From Salinibacterium sp. M195 (GTDB lineage Bacteria > Actinomycetota > Actinomycetes > Actinomycetales > Microbacteriaceae), in contig NZ_CP040814.1 of the NCBI RefSeq assembly GCF_019443965.1, positions 1,302,001-1,366,000 of the forward strand: a stretch of DNA of 64,000 nucleotides, written 5' to 3'. Numbering within the stretch: the stretch's first letter is position 1; every line of letters starts with the position of its first letter. The notes beneath the pieces were generated by a model. That model ran no database searches. It saw only the letters and a program-made list of their open reading frames with translations, and had not been told where the DNA came from. Below, piece by piece: positions 27,634 to 36,127 of this stretch. The translations under genes were made by a program, and so were the position numbers.

Positions 27634-28158
27634 CTATCGCGGGGTATTTCCTTGGTCGTTCGTGCTTGGCGTGGCAAATGCGAGTCCAAGCCCGGATGCC
27701 CGGGTGTCGTACTCTGCGCGCGAGCACCATCCGCGTTTGTGCGCGATCCACGAACTTTTCACAGCCGCAAGGTCAGCGGCCACGATGATGTCGGAGCCCT
27801 TGAGCGCAGCACGGGCTGCGGGGTCTCGGCGAAGGTGCCGCCAATACACGCGGCCCTGGTCTAGGGGACCGAGGGAGTTGATGAGTCGCCCGATGGGAAA
27901 GGTTGCGAGTCGCGCATAGAGAGCGCGAGCACCAACCGCGTTGAGAAGACGATCAAGCAGAGGTTTGTTGACGCTCTCAAGCACGATGCTCTGATTGAGT
28001 GCCTCTGCATCGCGAGGAAAACCGAAGGAAACGACGCTCAAGTCGATTTCGCCGCTGTTCTCCGCGAGCAGAGTCTTCAAGTAGGAGTTTTCACCGCTGA
28101 GAGTGGCTCCCGCGGATGAGTTAGGGACGCCACCGATGAGGACGAGGACTTTCTTCAC
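27634..28158 (-). CDS. small protein, possible truncated glycosyltransferase
   Basis: This 174-residue protein starts with KKVLVLIGGVPNSSAGA, like the first Rossmann strand of a GT-B enzyme. Near residue 140 it has SDIIVAADLAAVKSSW, which resembles the end of a GT-B acceptor domain. There is no donor-sugar half. I cannot name a family. The GTG at 28158 overlaps the stop of the GT4 gene upstream (GTGA), so it is translated within the operon. It may be a shortened transferase, a partner subunit or a remnant. Confidence 0.6.
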   Translation of the reverse strand: MKKVLVLIGGVPNSSAGATLSGENSYLKTLLAENSGEIDLSVVSFGFPRDAEALNQSIVLESVNKPLLDRLLNAVGARALYARLATFPIGRLINSLGPLDQGRVYWRHLRRDPAARAALKGSDIIVAADLAAVKSSWIAHKRGWCSRAEYDTRASGLGLAFATPSTNDQGNTPR

Positions 28159-29483
28159 TGTCGACCGCTTTCGATTGTCTCGCGGAGAGCAGAAATTCGG
28201 GGTGCCAATTGTGCATCTCGTTCCAGATGAGCGGCCCACGTGCGCGCCGCTGCCCGCGTCTCGGCTGTAGAGTTCGTCGCCGCAATTGCCGCTGACTCAA
28301 TCGCGGCGGCAAATTCTTCGGCACCGACAGCGGTGGCGGAGTGCACGCTGGGGTACCCCTCGAGAATTCCGGTTGCTGCGGTGATGGGGTCGTGGAGCGC
28401 CGCAATCGGCAACCCCGTTGACGCGTATTCGAACACTTTGCCGCTCGTCACATACCGGCTCTTGCTGATGACGAGCAGTAGGGCATCGAAGTCTTGATAG
28501 GTGGCCGAGACCTGCGTCTTGCTGACGGGACCGCCATAGCTTACGTTGTCGCCTTCGAACGACTTCAATAGGTTCGCAGCTTCTTGATCGGCTTCTGCGA
28601 AGTGACCGAGACGACCACGAATGACGAGTTTCGCATTCTCAAGTTGCGGCACGCGCGCTCGCGCGAGCGCCCATCCTTCGAGCGCCTCGCGCAGGGGAAT
28701 CGGGCCATAGATCGTGCCCAAGTAGCCAAAGACGAGTGGTGAACCTTCGGGCCGGGCGCTGCTCGTGTCTCCAACAAAGCTGGTGTCGTAGCCGTTAGCG
28801 ACCACATGAAATTTATCGGCTGCGTGAGGATATTCGGTGGAGTGCCACTGCTCGATTGGCTTGTTGACGAACCACGCTTCTGTGCACCGTGCGAGTAGCG
28901 ATCGCTCAAGACGATTCGACCGGTGCCACCGTTTACCTACGCGTTTTCCTGAATACACATTGAGGTGCCAGGCATCCCGATGATCAATCACGAAGGGGAT
29001 GCCGAATCGACGATTGAGATGGTTTGCGGCAGCGAAATCGACGTTGGGGTTCGCGGTTCCGAGCACAAGATCGACCGGCGTCGCCTCGTGGATCTTTTCC
29101 GCCGCACGTTCAAGCGGCTTTCTCCAGGAGCCGTAGGCGAGCTCGGGGAACTGCGCCAAAGATACGAGCCAGCGCGACGCATTCCAGAGCAGGGGGGAAT
29201 AGACGCGAAGCCGCGACCACGACCCGATGTTGGTATCGCCCCGTTCTGGGTCAAACGGAATTCGAACAACCGAAATTCGGGGGTCAATTGAGTTGACCGT
29301 CTCGGGGTCAGAGCCGGTCAAGCGCTCGTAAGTGTCTTCGGTCGCAGTGAGCACCGTCACGTTCCAACCTTCGCGAACGAAGGCGTTTGCCGTGGCGAGG
29401 GCTCGATACATTCCGGCGTTGCGAGCAGGGGGAAACGCCCACGCGACGTAGAGAAGGTGTTGGCGATTTTCTTCGGAAGTCAT
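28155..29483 (-). CDS. glycosyltransferase family 4 (WcaI-like)
   Basis: This 442-residue GT-B protein begins LLYVAWAFPPARNAGMYRA, as in WcaI-type transferases that act on two-part N-termini. It has FVIDHRDAWHLNVYSG in the acceptor half and SRYVTSGKVFEYASTGLPIA in the donor half. It probably adds a sugar to the surface glycan precursor. The ATG at 29483 has a TAAACT box eight bases upstream. It is divergent from the 2-epimerase gene at 29546 across 62 bases. Confidence 0.88.
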   Translation of the reverse strand: MTSEENRQHLLYVAWAFPPARNAGMYRALATANAFVREGWNVTVLTATEDTYERLTGSDPETVNSIDPRISVVRIPFDPERGDTNIGSWSRLRVYSPLLWNASRWLVSLAQFPELAYGSWRKPLERAAEKIHEATPVDLVLGTANPNVDFAAANHLNRRFGIPFVIDHRDAWHLNVYSGKRVGKRWHRSNRLERSLLARCTEAWFVNKPIEQWHSTEYPHAADKFHVVANGYDTSFVGDTSSARPEGSPLVFGYLGTIYGPIPLREALEGWALARARVPQLENAKLVIRGRLGHFAEADQEAANLLKSFEGDNVSYGGPVSKTQVSATYQDFDALLLVISKSRYVTSGKVFEYASTGLPIAALHDPITAATGILEGYPSVHSATAVGAEEFAAAIESAAIAATNSTAETRAAARTWAAHLERDAQLAPRISALRETIESGRQ

Positions 29484-29533
29484 TGCGCCTTAGTTTATTG
29501 GGTTTAGCTCGTGGCGGTACGGCACGGCCTTGC

Positions 29534-29548
29534 TAGGCTGACTGCGTG
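29534..29548 (+). promoter_or_regulatory. leaderless promoter of the wbpI-like gene
   Basis: TAGGCT (29534-29539), six bases, GTG at 29546. No Shine-Dalgarno sequence is visible. Confidence 0.45.
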
Positions 29549-30610
29549 CGAGTACTAAGTGTCGTGGGCGCGCGCCCACAGTTTGTTAAGTTGGCGCCCA
29601 TTTCCCAAGCGATGCGGGGGCGAGCAGAACACATTGTTGTTCACACTGGCCAGCACTATGACGAGTTGATGTCAGATGTGTTCTTCCGTGACCTCGGAAT
29701 CGACGCCCCCGATGTGAACCTCGCTATTGGCTCCGGCAAGCACGGCGAACAAACCGGGGCCATGCTCGCGCAGCTTGAGCCGGTTATCGAGCGCTATCAG
29801 CCTGACTGGGTGCTTGTCTACGGAGACACGAACTCGACCTTGGCCGCGGCAGTCGCGGCGATCAAGATCCACGTTCCCGTTGCTCATCTTGAGGCCGGGT
29901 TGCGTTCTTTCAATAGACGGATGCCCGAGGAGCACAATCGTGTGCTCACGGATCACGCCGCAGATCTTCTCCTCGCCCCCACCCAAGTCGCCATGGATCA
30001 CCTCGCCAATGAGGGCCTCGGTGAGAAGTCGGTGCTGGTCGGTGACGTGATGACTGATGTGCTCTACTCGGTACGCGACCGTATTCTGGCGAACCCGGTA
30101 CCGCTTCCGGAAGGCGTTGAGCCGCAAGAATACTATGTGGCCACTCTTCACCGTCCCGATAACACCGACGACCCCGAGCGCTTAGCCGAAATCCTTTCTC
30201 AGCTTGGGTCCTTGAAGCATCCGGTGCTTCTCGCGGCCCACCCCCGACTTGTTGCTCTTGCCGAAACACATCAGCTCGACCTGAACCAAGGGTCGATTCG
30301 CGTGATCAGCCCGTTGGCATATCCCGAACTCGTGTCTGCCGTCAGTAACAGCGCGGGAGTGGTAACCGATTCCGGTGGGCTGCAGAAAGAAGCTTTCTTG
30401 CTGCGCGTTCCCTGCACCACGATTCGTCCGGAAACGGAGTGGGTCGAGACGGTGACTCTGGGATGGAACGAGCTCGTCAGCGAGGACCTCACGAAGCTGA
30501 AGTCCAGTGTCGAGCGCGCGCGTCCGGCGGATACCAATGAAGCGCCGTACGGCAGCGGCACTGCGGCAGATGCTGTCGTTGACGCCCTACTGGCACATCA
30601 GCGAGGCTAG
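29546..30610 (+). CDS. UDP-N-acetylhexosamine(uronate) 2-epimerase, WbpI/WecB family
   Basis: This 354-residue protein shows the 2-epimerase motifs VVGARPQFVKLAPIS, VVHTGQHYDELMS, YGDTNSTLA, HLEAGLRSFNRRMPEEHNR and TDSGGLQKEAF. E. coli WecB is longer; this length and the LHRPDNTDDPERL segment are closer to WbpI/WlbD, which turn UDP-GlcNAc3NAcA into UDP-ManNAc3NAcA. Because the matching dehydrogenase, aminotransferase and acetyltransferase are in the same island, I favour the WbpI role. Plain UDP-GlcNAc 2-epimerase (WecB) is the alternative. Its stop overlaps the end of the convergent ABC gene by four bases. Confidence 0.85.
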   Translation: MRVLSVVGARPQFVKLAPISQAMRGRAEHIVVHTGQHYDELMSDVFFRDLGIDAPDVNLAIGSGKHGEQTGAMLAQLEPVIERYQPDWVLVYGDTNSTLAAAVAAIKIHVPVAHLEAGLRSFNRRMPEEHNRVLTDHAADLLLAPTQVAMDHLANEGLGEKSVLVGDVMTDVLYSVRDRILANPVPLPEGVEPQEYYVATLHRPDNTDDPERLAEILSQLGSLKHPVLLAAHPRLVALAETHQLDLNQGSIRVISPLAYPELVSAVSNSAGVVTDSGGLQKEAFLLRVPCTTIRPETEWVETVTLGWNELVSEDLTKLKSSVERARPADTNEAPYGSGTAADAVVDALLAHQRG

Positions 30611-32397
30611 TCTTCGCGCGGGCCGAGTCCGGCGAGCTTCGCCTGGATAGCAAAGTCGGGAACCTTGGCGACGAGTTCGTCGAACGTTCCCCCTTCGACA
30701 ACTTTTCCGTCGCGCATGAAGAAAATCTGATCGGCTTCTTTGACCGTCGATAGACGGTGAGCGACGGTGACGATGGTCATCGAGCCTTTAAGTCGGCGGA
30801 TGGCGTCGCCGACAGCAGCTTCTGTCGTCGTATCGAGCGCGCTCGTTGCCTCATCCATGACGAGAAAGAGCGGCTCGGCGTAGAGGGCGCGGGCGATGCC
30901 CAAACGTTGACGTTGACCTCCCGAGAGCGAAAGGCCGCGTTCGCCGATCCGGGCCTGAATCCCTCCGTCTCGAGATTCGATCGTGTCAAGAAGCTGAGCT
31001 TGCCGGAGTGCTTCGCGCACTTTGTCTTCGTCGAGGTCATTGGTCCACGTGAGGGCAACATTCTGGGCGACCGTCGCGTCGAAGAGGGCGACGTCTTGGG
31101 GCACGTAGGCGACATGATCGCGCCAGGCCCGCGTCATCCGGTCTAGTGCAACTCCATCGATATCGACGGTGCCCGCTGTCGGGGACATCAGCCCGAGAAG
31201 AATGTCGACGATCGTCGATTTCCCGGCGCCTGATGCGCCGACAAACGCAACGGTAGAGCCGAACGGGATATTCAGCGTGACCTCATCGAGAGCGGGCGTC
31301 GCGCCAGGGGAATACTCGAAGGTGACATCGCTCAGCCTGAGATTTTTAGGCTTATCGGGAAGTGGCTCCAGGCCGAGATCGTCGCCCTCGTTGGTGCTCG
31401 ATTCGGACCGCTTGATCTCAGCCAGTACTGCTCGCGCCTGTGGTTCGCTCGTCGCCATTTGCGAGACGATTGATTGGAATCGGACCACGGAGGGGGCCAT
31501 GCGAAAACCCGCGAGCCCGAAGAGCGCTACGGCGGAGGTTGCTTCCGCAACTCCGCCTGTTGCGAGTCCGACGAGTCCGACTACAACGAAACCGCCGATG
31601 AGTCCAGACTCCAGAATGAACCGCGGCACTTGCGCCAGAAATTGTGCGTTCGACCGTGCCTGAGTTGTTCGGCGTCGGTTCGCCCGAACGACTTCGGCTG
31701 CTTCTTGCGACTTATTGCGCAGCGTCACTTCTTTGAGCGCACCAACCATCTCCGTGATGAGGCGAGAACTGCGAAGCGAGAAACGCAACCCCACCCGGCC
31801 GGCTTCCCGTGAACGTTTTGTCACCCAGAAGAAGAGGACCATGCCGAGAAGGCTGAGGTAGATGAGTGCGGTGAGCGCGACGAGCGGCTGCACGAACGCC
31901 AGCACAATGACAACGGTGACGAAGCTAAATACTTCGCCGGGGAGGGTGGTGATGGGGCGAAGGTAGCTTGAGACCATTGCGGAAACACTGCTGTCGGTGA
32001 GGCGCACGACGTCGGCAGAGTTGCGCTTGAGGCGCTCCGTCCAGGTGGACTTGAGATAGCTGTCGAAGAGTCGCGAACCGATGACAAGCTCGAAGTTAGC
32101 GAAGACGCGAGTTGCCCGCCAAATAACGACGATCGAGAGTACGCCCTTCATGATGATGAGAAGGCAAATGAGTCCGAGCGCAACGAGAAGCCCATTCGTA
32201 CTCACGGTTCCGATGAGGGGAAAACTCGGGTCGGTGCCGCTGACGATTGGTCCGATGACCACGGCGAGCAATCCGAGCGCCGCTGCATCGAGGGTAGAGA
32301 GCAGCGAGAGTGAAATCGAATAGCGAACGAGGAATCGCTGGGCCTTTGCCGGGAGCACGCTCAAGAGCTCTCGGTACAGATTCCACGATTTTTTCAC
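30607..32397 (-). CDS. ABC exporter with fused membrane and ATPase domains (MsbA/PglK-like)
   Basis: This 596-residue half-transporter has six membrane helices in residues about 25-310 and an ATPase domain. The ATPase has Walker A GASGAGKS (387-394), signature LSGGQ (491-495), Walker B FLVMDE (511-516) and the switch histidine H547. Homodimers of this type flip lipids or lipid-linked oligosaccharides. As no Wzx flippase is visible in the window, it may export the island's lipid-linked glycan; this is inferred from context. The GTG start has AGGAG five bases upstream. It is the last gene of the minus-strand operon from 34808. Confidence 0.85.
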   Translation of the reverse strand: MKKSWNLYRELLSVLPAKAQRFLVRYSISLSLLSTLDAAALGLLAVVIGPIVSGTDPSFPLIGTVSTNGLLVALGLICLLIIMKGVLSIVVIWRATRVFANFELVIGSRLFDSYLKSTWTERLKRNSADVVRLTDSSVSAMVSSYLRPITTLPGEVFSFVTVVIVLAFVQPLVALTALIYLSLLGMVLFFWVTKRSREAGRVGLRFSLRSSRLITEMVGALKEVTLRNKSQEAAEVVRANRRRTTQARSNAQFLAQVPRFILESGLIGGFVVVGLVGLATGGVAEATSAVALFGLAGFRMAPSVVRFQSIVSQMATSEPQARAVLAEIKRSESSTNEGDDLGLEPLPDKPKNLRLSDVTFEYSPGATPALDEVTLNIPFGSTVAFVGASGAGKSTIVDILLGLMSPTAGTVDIDGVALDRMTRAWRDHVAYVPQDVALFDATVAQNVALTWTNDLDEDKVREALRQAQLLDTIESRDGGIQARIGERGLSLSGGQRQRLGIARALYAEPLFLVMDEATSALDTTTEAAVGDAIRRLKGSMTIVTVAHRLSTVKEADQIFFMRDGKVVEGGTFDELVAKVPDFAIQAKLAGLGPRED

Positions 32398-32423
32398 AAG
32401 TTCTCCTGAGCATTTTTGGTGCC

Positions 32424-32440
32424 GCGGGGCAATTGCCCGC
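32424..32440. repeat. near-perfect palindrome between GT4 and ABC genes
   Basis: GCGGG and CCCGC flank a CAATTG core with one extra G. It lies in the 51-base gap between the GT4 stop and the ABC-transporter start on the minus strand. It could be an attenuator or an RNA-processing hairpin; no U-run follows in the transcribed direction. Confidence 0.35.
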
Positions 32441-32448
32441 TCACGACT

Positions 32449-33609
32449 TTACTTCAGCGTTGAGCTGGCCAAGCTGAGTTCGATGGCATCGCAGCCACGT
32501 TCGGCGGCGGCCTGAAGCGAATAGTGTGCGCCCAACCAGTCAATCTTGGCCGCGGCCAGAGTGGTAGCGCTGGAGTTGGCCGCGTCGAGCATCGCTTCGG
32601 CCACCGCGGCAATGTCCCAATCCACAGCCCAACCGAGTGCGTGTTCGGCTGCCAACGTTCGAATCGGGCCCACGCCGGCGAATACCAACGGGGTTCCGCA
32701 CGCTACCGAAACAAGGGCTTTGGTAGGGATGGCAAAGTCGTACCCGACTCCGGGGCGCACCGAAGCGAGTCCTGCCTGCGCTCCACGAAGGTGGGCCGCG
32801 ACGACCGCTGATTCGACAAACCCATGAAAGGTGACGCGATCGCTGGCAGGTTCGAGGATCTTCTTGAGTTTCTTGACATCAACTCCGCCGCCGAACATGT
32901 CCAAACGTATAGTCGGATGCTGCTGAGCGACGCGAAGAAATGCTTCAGCGAAGACTTCCGACCCCTGAAACTCAGACATTGTGCCGGCGTAAACGAAGTA
33001 CGGGGCATCCGCAGGTGCGTGGGGTCCATCCGGACGATAGATCGAGGTGTCGACACCAGTGCCGACGACAGTGACCTTCGAGGTGTCATCCATCAACTCG
33101 TCGAGTTCTTGACGTACTCCCTCGGATACAGCGAGGACGCCACGGGCGCCTTTGAGCACATACCGCTCCATCGCCGTCACGAGTTTGACGACTAGCCGGG
33201 GTGCGTTGATTGTCTTAACGGCCGCAGAAGTGACATCGGCGGAGTAGTAGAAATAGGGCATTCGGCGCACAGCCAGAGCGATCCGGGAGACGAGGCCGGT
33301 GGTGGGTGGTGGTTCGACGACCACAAAAGCTGCTCGTGGCGCGAACAGCAGTCGGAAAAAGAGAGGTATATCGAAGCTCGCATATTGGAGGTAGCCACGA
33401 ACCGATCCCGAGCTATCGCGCAGTACCGGCCAACGCCGTATTTGCGCGGTGCTGTGCGGGCCGCCAGGCGCGCGCGTCGTGAGTACGGCAACGGAGTAGC
33501 CGCGCGCTTCAAGGGCAATCGTGAGTTGTTCCAGGCGATACGCGGCAGCGGTTCCTTCTGGCGCGTACACCCGGCTCGCGATGATGGCGCGTTTCCGTTG
33601 AGCTGTCAT
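32449..33609 (-). CDS. glycosyltransferase family 4
   Basis: This 386-residue GT-B protein begins IIASRVYAPEGTAAAYRLEQ. It contains GARGVLAVSEGVRQELDEL and a donor half with YFVYAGTMSEFQGSEVFAEA and a terminal KALVSVACGTPLVFAG. It is probably a cytoplasmic-face transferase for the island's glycan. Its ATG overlaps the stop of the transferase gene upstream (ATGA at 33606-33609), so the two are coupled. It precedes the ABC transporter in the same operon. Confidence 0.87.
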   Translation of the reverse strand: MTAQRKRAIIASRVYAPEGTAAAYRLEQLTIALEARGYSVAVLTTRAPGGPHSTAQIRRWPVLRDSSGSVRGYLQYASFDIPLFFRLLFAPRAAFVVVEPPPTTGLVSRIALAVRRMPYFYYSADVTSAAVKTINAPRLVVKLVTAMERYVLKGARGVLAVSEGVRQELDELMDDTSKVTVVGTGVDTSIYRPDGPHAPADAPYFVYAGTMSEFQGSEVFAEAFLRVAQQHPTIRLDMFGGGVDVKKLKKILEPASDRVTFHGFVESAVVAAHLRGAQAGLASVRPGVGYDFAIPTKALVSVACGTPLVFAGVGPIRTLAAEHALGWAVDWDIAAVAEAMLDAANSSATTLAAAKIDWLGAHYSLQAAAERGCDAIELSLASSTLK

Positions 33610-34808
33610 CGCGAGTGCTCGGGGGAACTGTTGGTTGCGTCCGGGTACCGACCGAGCGCGGCGATAAAGGCGGCACCTTCTGTCTCGGCGCTGAGAGCAT
33701 CGGCGGCGAGATGAGAGGCATTCTTGAGTTCACGAACTTTTGCGGCGGTGAGGCCATTGATCGTTGCGGCGAGATCAGCAGCGCTCCACCCCGGCACTAT
33801 TACGCCGACTCCGAACTCATTCACGATCTGCGCCATCATCGGGCTTTGACCAATAACGACTCCCATACGCGACTGAATGGCCTCGAAGAGTTTGTTCGGG
33901 AGCGAGAACTCGAGGTTGACGGCGGTGGGTTGATAGAAGATGACTTCGAGGTCGAACTCGTTGATTCGAGAAGGCACCTCAGTCATGGGAACGGGATCGA
34001 CAAAACTGACTCGCTCACCGAAGGGACGTGCAAGTTCTTTCACTTGCGCGATTAGCGTGGGGTTGCCGGTCAGCATGAAGGTGAATGAGAAGCGTTTGTC
34101 AATGGTGGGAAGCGCGGCAAAGATTTCCTGAAATCCTCTAGCCCAACTTGCCATGCCATGAAACACCAGCTGAATGTTGTCATCGGACACTTCAGACGGC
34201 GTCAGATCCTCTCGCGGAGGGCTGTTGCGAACAATCTCGGGCAACGTTACGCCGAAGTCATCGACGTAAAGCTCGGCGATACGGCTCGCTACCGTTGTGC
34301 GCGTGTCGATGGCTGAATGCCCGATGAGCGAGCGCCGCCAACGGTAGTAGCGATCGGTGAGCATACGGCGGATGCTGTTGAGCTCGAGCTGAGGATCGCG
34401 GTATTCGTGCATATCGAGATGGATTTGCTTGGCGAGTGCAGCTCCGGTGAAGACCTTGCGCAGGGTCAGAAGGGGCAAAAAGTCGTAGTCTTCGAAGACG
34501 ATGCAATCGTAGGCACCTGACGCGATTGCGCTGAGCAGCTCTTGGGGGATTCGGTCCAGCATCAAGTAGCGAAACTTTGCTTGAGATGGCAGCGCTCCGT
34601 ACACCAAAAACGATCCCCAGCGAGCACGAACCCAGGGGGCTTGCGGCAGCAAAGCGTAGTGAGAATCCGCGGCGCTCGCCGGGTGCTCGCCAAGCCCGAG
34701 AGTATCGATCGACCAGCCGTCAGCCGACAGCCAATCGATCTGGCGACGGACTCGAGGGTCGTCCTTGAGATTCGAGTACGAAATGAGCAATATGCGTCGT
34801 GAAGTCAA
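33606..34808 (-). CDS. glycosyltransferase-like protein, GT-B fold
   Basis: This 400-residue protein starts ILLISYSNLKDDPRVRRQID, the DPRVxRQ motif common to a group of surface-glycan transferases. A donor half follows with VFHGMASWARGFQEI and FSLPNKLFEAIQSRMGVVIG. The start is an unusual TTG at 34808, with AGGAG nine bases upstream. The TTG overlaps the TGA of an upstream gene remnant (34805-35007) that is a decayed paralogue of this gene. Acceptor and donor are unknown. Confidence 0.82.
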   Translation of the reverse strand: MTSRRILLISYSNLKDDPRVRRQIDWLSADGWSIDTLGLGEHPASAADSHYALLPQAPWVRARWGSFLVYGALPSQAKFRYLMLDRIPQELLSAIASGAYDCIVFEDYDFLPLLTLRKVFTGAALAKQIHLDMHEYRDPQLELNSIRRMLTDRYYRWRRSLIGHSAIDTRTTVASRIAELYVDDFGVTLPEIVRNSPPREDLTPSEVSDDNIQLVFHGMASWARGFQEIFAALPTIDKRFSFTFMLTGNPTLIAQVKELARPFGERVSFVDPVPMTEVPSRINEFDLEVIFYQPTAVNLEFSLPNKLFEAIQSRMGVVIGQSPMMAQIVNEFGVGVIVPGWSAADLAATINGLTAAKVRELKNASHLAADALSAETEGAAFIAALGRYPDATNSSPEHSR

Positions 34809-35007
34809 CTGACGTCTCTCCTGATTGAGTCAAAAAATACCGTGCGTTCTGTTTCTGCTGAGATTTCATGCGCGGCACGGTCTGAATTCTTCTTCATAAG
34901 CTCGATGTGCTCGACGGTGAGCGATGCAACGGTCTGCGGAGCACGCGGGGGTCTCGCGTCGTGGGGGACATCACAATGATGAGGGCTCGTCGATTGCTAT
35001 GCGCCAT
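34805..35007 (-). pseudogene. remnant of a glycosyltransferase paralogue with a large internal deletion
   Basis: The minus strand from an ATG at 35007 encodes an intact N-terminus (RRALIIVMSPTTRDPRVLR) matching the start of the neighbouring gene at 33606-34808. Within a few codons the reading frame shifts. The next frame, from about 34938 to the TGA at 34805-34807, matches that neighbour's C-terminus: KNSDRAAHEISAETE here against KNASHLAADALSAETE there. About 330 codons between the two ends are missing. The old stop still overlaps the neighbour's TTG by four bases, as expected for a former operon gene. A TAGGAT box lies nine bases before the ATG and may still drive the operon. Confidence 0.7.
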
Positions 35008-35071
35008 AATGAGCCAATCCTAACCGCTGCCAAGTCGGTCGCCAGCGGCCGGACTGTGCGAAACTAGTGAG
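35008..35071. promoter_or_regulatory. divergent promoter region
   Basis: This 64-base gap separates the remnant's ATG from the GT2 gene at 35072. Rightwards, GAAACT ends six bases before the ATG at 35072 (weak match). Leftwards, TAGGAT ends nine bases before the ATG at 35007. No -35 element is obvious. Confidence 0.35.
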
Positions 35072-35737
35072 ATGGCGCAGACCTGGGCAGTTGTCCCGAT
35101 GTTCAATGAAGGAAGCGTCATTGCTTCGGTTGTTACCGAGTTGCGCAAGTCGATTCCCCACGTCGTCTGCATTGACGACTGCTCCACTGATAATTCTGTC
35201 GCGCAGGCGGAATCTGCCGGGGCGATCGTGGTGCGCCACCCCATCAACCTTGGCCAAGGTGCAAGCCTTCAAACCGGTTTCGAGTTCGTTCGCACCATTC
35301 CTGAAATGACCGAGATCGTCACGTTCGATGCCGATGGCCAGCATCAGGTTGCTGACGCGCTCGACATGGTGCAGAAATTGCGCGACGAGCACCTCGACAT
35401 CGTGATTGGCTCGCGGTTTCTCGATGACCGCACCGATATGAGCCGCCTCAAACGCGCGGTGCTGCGGCTCGCAACGGGCTACACGCGAATGACGACCGGG
35501 ATGGCGCTCACCGATGCTCACAACGGTCTGCGAGTCATTTCCCGTGACCTTTTGATGAAGATGCAATTGAAGCAAAACCGGATGGCGCACGCCTCAGAGC
35601 TGATTGATCAAGTGCGTTTTCATCATGCAACGTGGGCCGAGCATCCGACGCATATCGTGTACACGGACTATTCCCGTAGCAAAGGGCAGTCTGTGCTGAA
35701 CTCCGTGAACATCCTCGTGGAAATAATCTTTAAGTAG
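35072..35737 (+). CDS. glycosyltransferase family 2, DPM1/polyprenyl-phosphate type
   Basis: This 221-residue GT-A protein begins WAVVPMFNEGSVIASVV and contains CIDDCSTDNS, NLGQGASLQTGF and the metal-binding FDADGQHQ. These motifs match dolichol/polyprenyl-phosphate mannose or glucose synthases, which charge a lipid carrier with one sugar for extracytoplasmic transferases. There is no membrane domain of its own. The following DUF2304 gene starts six bases after its stop, a common pairing that may supply the membrane anchor. GAAACT six bases before the ATG suggests a leaderless start. Confidence 0.88.
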   Translation: MAQTWAVVPMFNEGSVIASVVTELRKSIPHVVCIDDCSTDNSVAQAESAGAIVVRHPINLGQGASLQTGFEFVRTIPEMTEIVTFDADGQHQVADALDMVQKLRDEHLDIVIGSRFLDDRTDMSRLKRAVLRLATGYTRMTTGMALTDAHNGLRVISRDLLMKMQLKQNRMAHASELIDQVRFHHATWAEHPTHIVYTDYSRSKGQSVLNSVNILVEIIFK

Positions 35738-35743
35738 GGCATC

Positions 35744-36094
35744 ATGACGATAATTTTTCAGATCCTCGCGCTGATAGCAGTGGTGTTAGTCGCACTTCTG
35801 ACCCTCCGCGGAGGGGGAGCGCGACGCCAGGCAGTTCAGCGTATTTTCATGCTCATCTTCATCCTCGCCGCGGGATCGTCGATCATCGCGCCTCAGGTGT
35901 GGACCTTTGCCGCTCGGCTTTTGGGTGTTGGCCGTGGCACAGACCTCTTGCTCTACATCACGGTGCTCGCGTTTCTCGCGTTCGTCGGCGCGACGTACCG
36001 CCGTTTTCGCCGTCTTGAGGATGATCTAACAGAAATGGCTCGGCAGTTAGCGCTGACGCGCGAACAAGCACAGCACCACGCCCCCGAGGAATAA
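35744..36094 (+). CDS. DUF2304 membrane protein
   Basis: This 116-residue protein has three membrane helices (about residues 1-20, 34-52 and 64-84) and a polar helical tail (FRRLEDDLTEMARQLAL). Size and topology match DUF2304, which is often paired with polyprenyl-phosphate glycosyltransferases. It follows the GT2 gene by six bases and is probably its membrane partner; this function is inferred from the pairing. Confidence 0.8.
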   Translation: MTIIFQILALIAVVLVALLTLRGGGARRQAVQRIFMLIFILAAGSSIIAPQVWTFAARLLGVGRGTDLLLYITVLAFLAFVGATYRRFRRLEDDLTEMARQLALTREQAQHHAPEE

Positions 36095-36127
36095 GCGCCT
36101 CGCGGTACTGGGGGTGTGATTCGCGGC

